Shown here: positions 10,651-26,239 of the stretch, one piece after another
How the letters are laid out: each line of letters begins with the position of its first letter
Position numbering within the stretch: position 1 is the stretch's first letter
NCBI GenBank assembly: GCA_020152595.1
Contig: JAIGNY010001448.1
Span: forward strand, 877,501 to 941,500
DNA length: 64,000 nt
Direction of reading: 5' to 3'
From: Chiridota heheva
Lineage: Eukaryota; Echinodermata; Holothuroidea; Apodida; Chiridotidae
Position numbers and translations under genes: made by a program
Notes under the pieces: model-generated
Database searches by the model: none
Told to the model about the DNA's origin: nothing
The model's input: the letters and a program-made list of their open reading frames with translations, nothing else

Positions 10651-11849
10651 TTTTCAAATCTTTACAAGCGCATGCCAGTTTTGCTTCTTATGCGGCATGC
10701 TTATGTCGTTAGATAGTGTGCACAAGCTTATGTTGTTAAAATGTCATACGTAATTAATTTAAATGATTTTCAAATTGAAAATATATATCTTGACTCCACC
10801 CACAACCCGTAAATATCTATTTAATTAATCTGTTTTATATTGTTGTGAATTAATACCCTTTCCTAGACCTAAGTTCCTTTGTTTATTGTCTGTAATAGCA
10901 TTATTGTTCTCCCAGGACAAAGACCAGATGAGTTAATAGACGGTGGCAAGACTGCCGCCTTTGAAGTGCATCCCTTCTCAATGCTGAATAATCGCAACAG
11001 TTGCAAAGGATGTTTCACGGGTTGCTGACTTTGTATAATTATCAGAAAGCTTAAAAGAAACAAAAACTTTAGTCTAGTGGTCATATTATGACATTGTCAA
11101 ATTAGATGTCCCAGGGCCCTCATCCATCAGTTCATCACAGGTGGATTTTCTCTATACAAACTGTTGAAGACTGGATGTAAAATGCCCAGTATCTACATTT
11201 TAAAAGATCATGTAAAAACTTTAACACACAGACATTTATAGTGTATTAGCACCTACCAATCAAATAATTATTCCCACAACTAGCTGACATGGGGAGGGGG
11301 GAAATTGACATCAAAGAGTCATTCGCACAACTGGGGCTCAAAGTTGCTATTGCTTCAAAACATGACCTGTAAACCTCAACATAGATTAGCTGATAAAACT
11401 AAGAATTCGGCCTCTAATTTCAATTTTTAATGTGAACAGTGGTTGAGACCCCTTGGGAGGGGGTGGGGGATTCATTGGGGGCACGTAAGACCGTATGTAG
11501 CTCTCTTAGGCTCAATGGTATAATGGACACAATATGTTATACACAGATGCATTTTGCCTAATGTTGCTTGTATTGATTTCATGAATATAAACAAGTAGGT
11601 GGGGCTTAATGTAAATATCTTTAAATAGTAATAAATAACAACCATGCTCCATTTGTGTCATACTTGTAAATATCTTGAAATAGTAAAGGGGCCTTGAGAC
11701 TTGCTGATTTGAAATTCAAATCCTCAGATGTTATTTATAATGTAAGGAGTGACATTTAAAAAAATAACGTTATCATCCCACCTCGACAAAAGCTTAAGAA
11801 AGTAAGGCATCGGAACCACAAAATCTTTTGGTTTCTAGTTATTAATTGC

Positions 11850-12060
11850 AAATGACGCCGATAAAGGGTCTTTGGTGGATAGGTAGCTTAGTCGGCTGAG
11901 CGTATACCGAGCCGTCGTTCCCGATTGCAGGAGATTCCCCTCTGCATGGTTCTCTGAACACTTTTCGATGAGAGAAGAGTATTAAGCTGGTGTTCATCCA
12001 CTCCCCGTCTTGGCAAATTCCTTGGACCCACATTGAAAACAAGTCAAAGGTGATATACGT
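11850..12060 (+). repeat. tRNA-like SINE head with short tail
   Basis: At about 11875-11945 the sequence has a tRNA A-box-like motif (TAGCTTAGTCGG, followed by CTGAGCG) and, about 50 bases on, a weaker B-box-like GGAGATTCCCC. This fits a decayed tRNA-derived SINE promoter. The following 100-150 bases would be the body. It is not a foldable tRNA. It lies just outside the end of composite repeat copy A. Confidence 0.4.
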
Positions 12061-15000
12061 GTTCTTTCCCTGTCATGTGCCTGAAAGTGTATGAACCAAA
12101 ATTTTAAATAAGAAATACCTTTAATTTGTGTGCACCGAGCCTTAAATCTGTGCATTAAAGGGATGGTACATTTGGAAAATATTGCTACTATGTTCTCATA
12201 CTTATATTTGTTTTTTTTATTACGGTTTGTTTCTAAAAAATCTGATTATGACCTTACAATATTGAAATAAACATGGAATATAAAAAACGGCGACGATATT
12301 TCCGCGTGTCGTCTTGTAAAAAACAAACATCAGATATTCACTACATTAATCGTTTACGACAACTAGTCATTTTCATCCCTAGGCCGATAAAGCCGATGGG
12401 GTATTGTCGTCGTCATCATGTCTGTCTGCCTGTCTCGGTTATCTACCTTATGAAAGTTAAGGTTCACTTCTGAAGTTTTCCGTTGCTGTCAATGATATTT
12501 TTTTGTCCCACAAAAATCTAAAAGCTACTTATAATTTGAAATGAAGAAAGAATATGACTTCAAACTGAAAAGTATATTCTATAAATTGGTGCAATTTATG
12601 AAACTTTTAAGATAGCAAATTTATCTGTGCATTAGAATACATAAAACATCGGACTCAATAAAATGCTTCGTCATTTATATTTTTTTATTTATCTTTTTTG
12701 TTCAATTGCTTTAAAAACAAAGCAGGCAAATCTTATTTAGAAATAAAGATAGTTATCTATTTTGAGTGTATTTTGAAAATAAGACGCGAACCATTTCTTT
12801 TGCAGTTTTGAAAATAGTGTATGAGTGTGTTACCATTCATGCTTGAGATACATGGTATCTTTGATCCATATCTTTGAAATGACTAAATTACAATACGTGA
12901 CAATCATGTATGTTTACGTGACTCGCTATACTCAGTTATCACGTCTACGAATCTTCTTAGCAATGAGCATGCGCTCAGCTTTATGAATCTTTTTCAATTT
13001 TAAAGAATACTCTGTTATCCCTGTTACACCAGCAAATTCATAACTGTCGGTTGCAACGATGGATTTCTACGATGTCAACGGAATGTTCTTTGCTTTGCAA
13101 TCCATTTAGGCAATTTGATGATGAAATGTATGTTTACAGACAAATGACACCGTGCACGAGAATGTGCGTAAAATTTATGACTGTAATATGCATTTGTGTA
13201 TTTTCTTCGTGTGAATTTTGCATGACTGATGTGCTATAAATGCATTCTGAGAGTCTGGAATGTATATTAAGCACTTATGGATATCATTCATAATTACACC
13301 GTTAGAGAATAGTATGAAGTAAGCCTTGCATATACAGAACTAACACACAATTTCCATAGTATTTGTTGATACTCTAAAGTCGACGTACTTATTCTGAAAT
13401 CAGCAAACACGGTGCGTATTGTGCCCGTGTGGTTAGCATCTTTTGATATGCTTCGTTTTACGTTTCAATTTAAAGGAACTTCCTGTTTTCAGATCAAACT
13501 GCGGAAATCGAATGTCCTTGCGGTTAATCCCATTTCACTACCTATCCAGGTATAGTAAGCTGGTAAGAAGGCTAACTAGCCGTTTATTTAATTGTACTAC
13601 CAGGGATATGCTATTTAGAAAAAGCAGGTCCCTGGTATTACCTTATCAGTGAGTAACACATTTGACAGAGATGCCCTATACCATTCAGGGATTAATCAGT
13701 TAATAGACACAAGGGCATATATAATACTGTATTCACTGTTTGCAAAAGTGTACGTGAGCCGGGGAAAACATTACATCCTTGGTTTCTAACAAAAATGAGT
13801 TCATATTGTAATGCCTGTTCGCACTTTAGAATTCACAAAAATCGATGCATACCACTTCTAACGAGAGTAATAAATTTGAAGAGAAGTCTGTTTATATATT
13901 CCCTAAAAGTGATGTCCCATATGCTTCGTATCACTCACGTTCAGTTCATGTATAATTCCAGGTGCTCAAGGCTAAAAGCTTATTTCCTGCAAACAGCTCA
14001 CGCGTTAATTGTAAAATTGCACGCAGTATTACGTACTTTTTGCCGCAAAGACAATTTTCAGTACTGATGATTTTGAGTTTAAAGTACATTTCGCAACTGG
14101 CGATTACACTTTCTAATATATCTTTATTCTTTCAGTTCCTCATCTGCTCGTATTAAATCGTACTATGCTTTAAAGAGTCTATAGATTATAATGCTTATTC
14201 ATACAGTGCATACGTATAGAATGATGATTCGATAAGTTTATATCGTTATTATGTTACTTAGGTTTGACACAATTAGATAACAAGTACTTATTAAGTGTTC
14301 CCTTTATCATTATATGCAATGTGTGTCCTGTACTAAATGTAGGCCCAGATGTGTTGGTCATTGGTGGTTTGTTTTATGTTAGTCGTCGTCTAAATAATTT
14401 TCCGAATTTCTTCCAGATTAATGAGCATACTTTTAAAAATTATTTTTATTAAAAGAAAACCATTTAATTATTGTACTCAACTACCATGCCAAAATGTAAA
14501 TGTGAATACTTCATAACGATTTACCCATGCAATAATTTCTTCTATTTCTTCTACTAAAGCAGTAGTCACTTATATTATTGCGTGTATGTGAATCAATGTT
14601 GGCGTTGTAATGCCAAAAGGGGGATTATTTCCTAAGCTTTGATTGAAGTTATCAAACAACTTGACGTTGCATATGTTTTTCATAGCAGAAATTTCTTTTT
14701 ACTACACGCAGGTAACACGCACGTTTAAGCTCTACGAAGATCAATTGACCGAGCACAGGTATGAAGGCATTTTCTTTATACCGTTATAGATCTTTTATCG
14801 CGTTCTTCAAGTCATGTTAATGCAATGTTCTTTGCAACATCATACATCCACATAAATCCGATATCTAAATGTCAAAGCTGAGAAGACGAATGATATATAC
14901 ATTTTGTTGACTTCATCACCACATCACCGGTTAGCGGGGAAAACTTACAACTGCGTATTGTTGTTACATTTGAATGGAAAGAAACAAATTCAGGAGTGTC

Positions 15001-15302
15001 TGTAAACTATATAGAAGTGATTGTCATATTCAGAAGAGGCCGTTTGGATTTAAATAGCTTTTCAATAATAAACAGTCAGGCGAACACACATATTATTTCT
15101 GTTTACCGTTACTGTCTCTTTTAAATGTACAGGTCTAATGTGAAAAAGCAAAAACTGTATGTAACACCAAGTGCCCTTCCAAACGTATATTTAAACTGCG
15201 TTCAATTATGAGCAAATAATCAATTGTTATATTCGAGAAACAGTGTTCATTATAAAAATCTTCTTTCATATTCCTCACGATGATTTTATATTATTTACAC
15301 AT
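12060..15302. other. No recognised gene
   Basis: AT-rich sequence. Near 12380-12440 is a GTCGTCGTCATCATGTCTGTCTG motif typical of low-complexity dispersed repeats. Short frames at 12273-12473, 13443-13652 and 13795-14067 (+) carry no motif that I know. Confidence 0.5.
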
Positions 15303-17435
15303 GCGCGAGCAGTCTTATGTCTATCATACAATAACGATATGTAGGTCGGTTTATATGATGTTGAACTTACACCCCAATTTACTCGTAAACAATCGTTCAT
15401 AAGTTCAACCTAACATATTCTGCAATAGTTAATAATACAAAGAGCGAACCATTCGTTTTGATTTTAATGAAGAAAAATTAGTATAGTAAATGCACTTTTC
15501 TTTAAGGTTCGCCAACTGGTCAATGGTATAGGAATTCATTAATTGTGCAGTCGACAGAAATTTGATGTAAGAAATATAAACGAAATTGTCGCTTCTGACT
15601 AATAAAGTTTTTATTCACAAAACTATAGTTGATTTCGAATTTGGTTTCAAATTTACCAAAAGTTGACCAAGTGAATTCTTGTATCAGAACTAAAGATCCA
15701 CAAATGAATATGATAGTGAAGTTTACACCCTCCACTGCCCTCTTGGCCATATGGTTCGAAGTACCAAGTGTGACTGAAAATTTATGATTATCTTATTGGG
15801 TCTCGGTAAATATATAAGGCTACTACCTAATGTGTTGGCGCGAGCAGTCTTATGTCTATCATACAATAACGATATGTAGGTCGGTTTATATGATGTTGAA
15901 CTTACACCCCAATTTACTCGTAAACAATCGTTCATAAGTTCAACCTAACATATTCTGCAATAGTTAATAATACAAAGAGCGAACCATTCGTTTTGATTTT
16001 AATGAAGAAAAAATTAGTATAGTAAATGCACTTTTCTTTAAGGTTCGCCAACTGGTCAATGGTATAGGAATTCATTAATTGTGCAGTCGACAGAAATTTG
16101 ATGTAAGAAATATAAACGAAATTGTCGCTTCTGACTAATAAAGTTTTTATTCACAAAACTATAGTTGATTTCGAATTTGGTTTCAAATTTACCAAAAGTT
16201 GACCAAGTGAATTCTTGTATCAGAACTAAAGATCCACAAATGAATATGATAGTGAAGTTTACACCCTCCACTGCCCTCTTGGCCATATGGTTCGAAGTAC
16301 CAAGTGTGACTGAAAATTTATGATTATCTTATTGGGTCTCGGTAAATATATAAGGCTACTACCTAATGTGTTGGCGCGAGCAGTCTTATGTCTATCATAC
16401 AATAACGATATGTAGGTCGGTTTATATGATGTTGAACTTACACCCCAATTTACTCGTAAACAATCGTTCATAAGTTCAACCTAACATATTCTGCAATAGT
16501 TAATAATACAAAGAGCGAACCATTCGTTTTGATTTTAATGAAGAAAAATTAGTATAGTAAATGCACTTTTCTTTAAGGTTCGCCAACTGGTCAATGGTAT
16601 AGGAATTCATTAATTGTGCAGTCGACAGAAATTTGATGTAAGAAATATAAACGAAATTGTCGCTTCTGACTAATAAAGTTTTTATTCACAAAACTATAGT
16701 TGATTTCGAATTTGGTTTCAAATTTACCAAAAGTTGACCAAGTGAATTCTTGTATCAGAACTAAAGATCCACAAATGAATATGATAGTGAAGTTTACACC
16801 CTCCACTGCCCTCTTGGCCATATGGTTCGAAGTACCAAGTGTGACTGAAAATTTATGATTATCTTATTGGGTCTCGGTAAATATATAAGGCTACTACCTA
16901 ATGTGTTGGCGCGAGCAGTCTTATGTCTATCATACAATAACGATATGTAGGTCGGTTTATATGATGTTGAACTTACACCCCAATTTACTCGTAAACAATC
17001 GTTCATAAGTTCAACCTAACATATTCTGCAATAGTTAATAATACAAAGAGCGAACCATTCGTTTTGATTTTAATGAAGAAAAATTAGTATAGTAAATGCA
17101 CTTTTCTTTAAGGTTCGCCAACTGGTCAATGGTATAGGAATTCATTAATTGTGCAGTCGACAGAAATTTGATGTAAGAAATATAAACGAAATTGTCGCTT
17201 CTGACTAATAAAGTTTTTATTCACAAAACTATAGTTGATTTCGAATTTGGTTTCAAATTTACCAAAAGTTGACCAAGTGAATTCTTGTATCAGAACTAAA
17301 GATCCACAAATGAATATGATAGTGAAGTTTACACCCTCTTGGCCATATGGTTCGAAGTACCAAGTGTGACTGAAAATTTATGATTATCTTATTGGGTCTC
17401 GGTAAATATATAAGGCTACTACCTAATGTGTTGAC
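15303..17435. repeat. Tandem satellite, about 535-bp unit, four copies
   Basis: Units start at 15303, 15838, 16374 and 16909 (GCGCGAGCAGTC), so periods are 535, 536 and 535. The copies are almost identical. I see one extra A in an A-run in unit 2 (near 16010) and a deletion of about 10 bases in unit 4 (near 17337, CACTGCCCTC lost). Each unit holds two short inverted repeats: GTTGAACTTA with TAAGTTCAAC, and GCGAACC with GGTTCGC. Two overlapping minus-strand frames of 76 and 70 codons recur because the units are copies. They match nothing I know and I do not call them genes. The homogeneity suggests recent amplification or conversion. Confidence 0.95.
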
Positions 17436-19379
17436 GCGCAATATATGTATACATGACTGCAGTTGTCACTCCTCCTTGTAGACGTGATATTCCTACTGAA
17501 TGAATACTTCGGTAAAAATATGAAAACGTCGTAGTACCTATTAATTCGCATTACACGTTTTTGCCTATGTTTCCGTTTCGATGCACGTTTTGCCATAGAA
17601 AATGAAACAAACATGAAGTTTATAGTGCCGTGAGTGAACGTTCTCCTATGATCGTTTCTGGCTGCTAATAAATTGCTTAACTTTCAAAAGTAACACGTTT
17701 CTTTCTTAAATCACAACTAACATGATTAAGATACTACAAAAATTCTCTCATTTTATTGATTTGAGTTGTGACTCAATTTATTGGTAGGTCTTGAAGTTGC
17801 AATGATGTATGAGAATGATTAGAATCACTTTTTCTTCTTGCTCGAAAATTATCAACATAAGGGCATTTCTCCGTATATGGGCATGGTTGGAACTCAGGAG
17901 ACAAAATTATCAGTTCAAGCCTAACACTGATGCTCAACAGCCAGAAGCCCCAGCATGCTTATCAATTTATCATCTGTTTTCTGTCATTAAAGTAAAGTCC
18001 TCATGTTTCTACTTCCACCCATAAGCATCTATAGTGGGTGGAATGCGAATTTAACAATATCATTTTTGCAACATATTGGCAATTGCTTAACTTATTGTAA
18101 GATATTGAGTTAATGAGAACACACAGTCAAGAAATTGATATTGATCTTTAAGGTAATTTGATCGGTTAAAGGCAGTATTACACCAAGTAAAGTATTGAGC
18201 ACCAATTATGTGTATTACTTTCCTCGCACTGCTTAATCGAGAAAAAATGGACGAAAGGGATCCGTTCTTAGTATAGTCTATTACTCCCACACCCTTGCTA
18301 GCTATCGTTGCGTTATGGGTAATAATATGATACTATAGGACTGGTGATGTAAATTCTATGGAGTCTCAGTCTGTTATATTATACTGATGAATTGCAGAAA
18401 GAGCGCTATGATGAACCTTATATTCATCATCATTCATAGTCATTCATCGAAAATTGTATTTAAGAAAATTTATTTGATGGTACCCTTCAACAAGAAAACT
18501 ACTCCGTACAATCAAAGAAACTGTAATTTTGCTCCCTGAATAAAATTGAAACGAATTTCATTTCATTTGTTTTTCCTCTATGATTTGCGTAGAAAGTTCA
18601 TCCAGAATTATTATTATTATATTTAGGTACCCTGACATACATTATTTCCTGTTTCCTTTATGACACTTTGATTCTCTTCTTATTCTCTTCGTACAGTTAC
18701 TCGACCGACAATATATAAAAAGTCGCTTTTTAGATATGATAATATTTTTAATTTTTTTTAATTGCAATATAATATTTCAAGACCATAATGACGGTCGGAG
18801 CTAATGTTTTTATATTTATGTTACATTCTTAATTTCTCCTCATACCAGTACCTTCGCACTTTTATTTGACGTCATCATCACAAACAGAAAATGATAAACA
18901 CTTCAGTTTCTCAATTTTCTGATATTACTGCTATGTATGCTAACCACTGACTTAATTGGTTGTGCATATCTACTACGTTTTTGCTTTTCTAAATATTGAT
19001 TCTTGCCTTTATCCAAATGCAATATGAAGAACCTAGATTGTTGGCATTCACCACACAAACCAGTTTGTATAGATTTTTAGCCGTTGCGATACTTATGTGA
19101 TTTGTTGGCACAGTTTCTATTTTCAATTAGAGATGGAAGAGAGTTACATCAGGTGAAATTGGGAGCACATATAAACTGAACTAATGTGTGTAGTCAACAT
19201 ATTCAAGGATTTTTTCTTATAGTATACTTATACGTCTACCCATGTTTTAAACAACATTCTCAAAAAAGTCTTGGTAAAGTAATTGTGTGATGAAGATATA
19301 GGTTACAGCCAAAATGATGTCTATGAAAATAAAGTAAGTATTAAACAATGAATAACAAGCTTGAATATTAGTGTTAAAT

Positions 19380-19380
<1 letters not shown>
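17436..19380. other. No recognised gene
   Basis: AT-rich. Contains a palindromic TGACGTCA octamer at 18867-18874. Frames at 17423-17614 (-), 17809-18024 (+) and 18087-18290 (-) lack recognisable motifs. Confidence 0.5.
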
Positions 19381-20860
<1,480 letters not shown>

Positions 20861-20862
20861 TT

Positions 20863-21300
<438 letters not shown>

Positions 21301-21303
21301 TAT

Positions 21304-24300
21304 CTAAACTAACTTGATATACTAGAAGGGTCCTTCGAATGAATTGATATTTGCTGGAGGTACTGTGGGCGTTCTTTCATTATTTAGCTCACTGATACCT
21401 AATGGATTTGGCTACACTTCGTACGAATCAAAATGTTTTTTAGTATAATGAATATATCATTATAGCTATCGTTGTTTTCTAGAGACCTTTAATTTTAGTT
21501 TATACTTTCAAAATTAAAAAAGAGATTTTCATGTATAAATTCAAAGTATATAAATTAATCCAAATTTATTTCATAACTGGTAAATAGTAGACTTTGTTAC
21601 ATACGATAATGCCACACGTATCAATCAAATGAGAGAAACAATGACTACGGAACATTACAACAACTTAAATTTATATTCTCTATGCAGTAACGTTTCCAAA
21701 AGGTTCCATTTCCTGAAAGGAAAACCCCAACACTTTCAAAATTCCTTTATTTGGCACATACGTCAATTACGATATATAAATACAACGTTTTGAATAACAA
21801 AGCACAACAACTTTTGAATGAGCTGAATTAAATTACAAGTAAAATATTACGTCAATGTACTCTTTCAACATATGATGGTCAATTACTTCAAATGTAGATT
21901 TCATTTCGAAGTGTATATCAAATTAAACCCTTTAAAAGAAAGTACATTTAAATATTTGGATGATGTAGATTTTCATACCGTAGACATCTAAGTGCATAAC
22001 TTTATAGAAAATTGCATTTTCAGTAATAGTGTTTTGCGATTAGGTATATACACTACTTTTGACAGTAGATACACTTAAATTCATGCTATATGTCTGAAAA
22101 TAAACTTGAATATTTTATGAATAAGTAGACACATTGCACCTAATTTTCATATTGAAGTAATACACTATAGCCAGCTATGAATTGCAGCGCCCAGATATAT
22201 CCGTATGGTATGGATAGTAAACGCAAGATTTATAGAAAGCTTTTAGTTCTGCTTTACGAATGATGATCTTTTGTTTTAATGATTTTCGTAGGCTTTCTGA
22301 TTACTTCTCCTTGAAGTAAGTAAACCGCCTCGGAGAGTGATGAAGTAGTTGACCGTATTCGATAATTGTAGAAGACCCTCCAAAGATTCACTGCTTTATG
22401 TCAATTGATTTTTGCCGCAAGTTTTGCGCTTCTGATGTACGAAGTTTTGCGGTATATACCTGTAGGTGCATTGGCATATTAAATGTCATAGATTTTATGT
22501 AAGCTTGTATCATAATATTATTGAAGTATGTAGAATGAAATCATCCGTGCAAGAATTACAGATATTCCTTGCAGTAATAAATTGCAAATATCAAGATAAT
22601 ATTATCAACAGAAAAAAGGCACTTTTACTCTACGGATAAATATGAAGCAAATCATCCCACCTCTCGTCATCTACCAAAGGATCAGGTCTTATTCGTCGCT
22701 TGAGTCATGAGTAGAACTTACTTACATTGAAATGGTTCTGAGATGTTTCTTAGTTTCACCCAAACAAAGTCACTGTTGTACACGTCTTATTGCATTCAAA
22801 GAGTAGACTAACTCTCAATGTGTCTCATAGTACACTTTAATTCATATAGCATGCTATAACATAATGTTCCTTCTTGTCCTGTTCGTTATCATTCAATTCA
22901 ATGCATTAGTAGTTTTTGCCTTATCAGCCTCGCCCTGAAGTTACATCAAAGTATTTTAGCATACATTGTAATCATTAATATTTCGTAAAATTTAGTTACC
23001 AATTGCAATATATAACTAATATTATCTTTGATAGTTATGATTTCATACTAATGCGTATAAATATTTTACAGCTCACATGCAAAGGAGTATCTTCAATCAA
23101 CTTTTGCATGTTAAGAATTCAACGCAAAAGACCACTACACATATGAAAGAAATCCACAGTAGCGATATAGCACCACATTAGATATTACACCACAATCCAC
23201 CTTTATGCATAATGTGCCTCAGCTCGGTCCAGCGTCAGCAACTCACGTCTGAATAAGATATATATTACAAGAAGGAAAATTTGCGAACTAATTAAAGTAA
23301 GACATTGTTGGCACAACAGTTAACTAAACATGTCTCTTGACAGCTATAAAAACACTAAACTAATCAATGGAAAGCTGCAAACATGCATGGGGATCGGATA
23401 TACAGTGCATTCCAGCCCATCTCCCATCAAAAAGGTACAAGTCTGCTTGGATAACACTTCATAAACACAAAATAAAACAATTTGATCCATAATTGATAGC
23501 TTTTTATCAGCCCGAGAGAAACTTTAATTACAAGAATCACCAAATATCACTTTTGTTAGGATCCTAGGACAAATGATTATTTAAAGATTATTACATCGGT
23601 CTTTGCCCGCCAATTGAGAACCATTGATTTTGATCAACAAGAGTAACTTTCACACAGCAATTACACGGTACTCCATGTTCAAGATCCTCTTATTTAGCGT
23701 TCAGACAATAGGGTTAGTAAAAGTTAGAACTGTAGAAATATCCAAACCAAAAGAGAAGTTTCGCTTAAAGAGGCGATATCGTCATATGTGCACAATATTT
23801 AGAATTCCTTTCAAATTTTTGATTGCTTGAAATTTTGCTGCGCGATTCGTTGTCTCGTATTGCAAGGTATATAGTTATTTAAAACGCGTTGCAGGTCACT
23901 ACACGAGATAGCCCAGATGCTTGCGGCGATCGCAAGTAACTTTTTTTTCTTCAAATTATGCCAAGAGTTCAAGCCCCGGTAGAATCGTTTATTTTGACTT
24001 TTTGCTTTCATCTTCTTTTTTTTCTCAGTAATTTTCATTTGGTGACTATCATTGTAGTATCATAATACTAAAATTTCACTTCGCTTTCTGACAAAAAAGC
24101 ATTGAAAAAACAAATAAAGTTTCTCGTCACAGTAACGTAATGCGCTGTGTATGTAATTCTGCACACACAACGTACATGCTAGTGTCTGGCTGTACTGTGT
24201 GGTACAAACAGACAGAGGATCGGATCTTACCTTCACAACCGGAAGTGACGTCAAAATAAAGTATCCCCCATTTTTACCGTATTTTACTGAGACGACATCC

Positions 24301-26230
24301 CTCTCTCATCTCTTTAACGAATCTAGCCATTTTATCTGTATTTTCGTCAAGATAGAAACCTTTCCTGAACCAGTGGTTTTTTGAAGAATTGCGTATCATA
24401 TTTAAATATTTTCACATTTCTAAAATGTCCAATGCATGTGTCTTAAACGTTCTACAACCATTTAAGTTCGTCAATACTTAAAGTATGTGGAAAACATAAT
24501 GAATTTGGGTACATTGTGTTAAGGATTCTTAATTTTAAGGATCTGAGTAAACCTTAAAATGATGGGTATTCCAGCACGGGATTGTGGGGATTTGGTAAAA
24601 TATGTTAAATGTCATTATTAACTTTTGCAATTCCTTCACTTTATTCAAAATGAAATCTAGTAATGAAACATCTTCCGTTATTTGTTGTACAAACATACAT
24701 ACTTATATCTTATTCAATCGTGTCTTGGGGTATGACATAGGATACTTTGATGCATTCGAGGGCGGTAAGTGTAGTAGGTGTAACTGTACGAAGTTTTGGT
24801 TTATGAATATTAAGGATGAAATACACATGGAAAGAAGTGAGAAAGAAGCGGTAATCTTGACCCTATCATTTTCATTCACGTACTTACAAAATAAAAGTTA
24901 TTTGTAACAACACAGTTTGAGTGTGCTTTGTATGTTATTACGTAGTTTATTCTTACCTTTGTATCAACCTTGTTGTCAGCCACACTCTTAGAACAGTATA
25001 GTCGAAAGTGCTAAAATATGATAATTATTTTGCTACTTGTTTGGGGAACATAGCACATGAAACGATATATAGCATTATTTATAATCTATGTAATAAAATG
25101 TTTTACTATATAGTTAAACAATATCTGCTAAAAAAAATGTACAAATTTCTTTTCTACTAAAAGTGGGAGTAATAATTGCTAAAAAGTAGACAAGCAAATC
25201 TTTAACATCAGAGAATTTTTTAAATATTATCATTCTCCTTATATTTGAAAGTAACGTCGTGTAATTCTTTCTTAAGTACTGACATAACTTAAGCAAAGCT
25301 GCTAACTGATAGTTTCTGTGTAACGTTAGGTCTACGTTTTAATTAACTTTATCTTAAAGAGAGATCATGATAAAGATTACACTCGAGTAACATTGGGTTA
25401 CTTGCCTAGACTTATAATAACGTAGGGTCAAACGCGACTTTCCGTGACCAGCTTGGTTTAAATTATGTCAATGTTAAAGAAACAAACGATTGCTAGACTG
25501 CTAGAAGCAAAGGAGAATTAGTGCTTAAAACAATCTATGTGAATTTTCCCCAAGTATTCTACGTATTAAACGTATACAAAACACTTTCTTTCATATCAGT
25601 CACTCACGATAGTAATTACTGCACTATATGTTCAGGTGACTCAAATATCCTTTGCGAGTTTGTGCTTACATAAAACAACCAGACACTGCTATCTCAATTC
25701 CAGTTAATATTTGTCCTTTTCTAAGAATCTACAATATTAACTGCGCATTCAATGTATGAGCATGAAATGTATCCTGTTGTTGCAATTTGATATAAATTAA
25801 AAGTATATATGCTTATTTAATACAAATCAACATTTTTAAATGGCACCTGTGAGTTTCACCAATAATTCTGAGTTAATCACGACCTATCTACAATTTCTAT
25901 TAAAATAGATAGATAGAATGGATAAACGCGGTAAGCATACGTGGTAACAGAGATTAAGAATATATCATTAAGTTAGTAATTTTGGTTATGAAAAACATCT
26001 TCTTGGTTCTTTCAAGAAGTTGCGGACGAGTCCAATTTTTTAAATATTTTTACTCAGAGGGTTTTAGATATAGACATCCAAAACTGGGAAAGCAAAAGTC
26101 GCACTTACAGTAAGCTAGATTCGTATGCCAATTCAAATGCACCTTTACTATCGAACCATATATCTTAAATATTTGCAATTATAAGTAATTTATTACCATC
26201 ATGCATCTCAGTACATCAAAAACTTAAATA
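21304..26230. other. No recognised gene; AT-rich
   Basis: I see no coding exon with recognisable motifs. The frame at 24602-24907 (+), 101 codons with several Cys, resembles nothing known to me. The one clear signal is the ETS/CRE composite at 24239-24253. Confidence 0.5.
24239..24253 (-). promoter_or_regulatory. ETS/CRE composite site (CCGGAAGTGACGTCA) with nearby minus-strand splice donor
   Basis: The 15-base CCGGAAGTGACGTCA joins an ETS core (CCGGAAGT) and a palindromic CRE (TGACGTCA). Such ETS-CRE composites are well known in core promoters of animal genes. On the minus strand, eight bases past the motif, is AAG|GTAAGAT (donor G at 24230), a good splice donor. One reading is a very short untranslated first exon of a minus-strand transcript. 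Whether anything starts here is inference. Confidence 0.45.
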
Positions 26231-26239
26231 ATATACAAT

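Larger units (their letters stand above)
9755..11838 (+). mobile_element. Composite dispersed repeat, copy A (possible non-autonomous DNA element)
   Basis: This block has a diverged inverted partner at about 54.63-56.25 kb, and the two share most of their length. From left to right they share a GGTTCC...GGAACC end, a GCAGTCGTCTGCA motif, a (GT)n/(TA)n microsatellite, modules with GTAAACACGATAT and CCATATG motifs, a segment with GTTCCTTTGTTTATTGTC, a TCAAAGA(G/T)TCATTC segment, and a final GGCATCGGAACC...GGTTTCT end. The two ends carry similar inverted motifs (TTTGGTTCC(A/G)AT), like short terminal inverted repeats. No long open frame is present, so it would be non-autonomous. Copy A carries the GTAAACACG module twice plus a third, more diverged version. 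The exact ends and any target-site duplication are uncertain. Confidence 0.65.

Noticed and set aside
15520-17614. Repeated 76- and 70-codon minus-strand frames as a gene cluster
   Set aside because: The copies are near-identical DNA, so conservation is not evidence of coding, and no family motif was seen.
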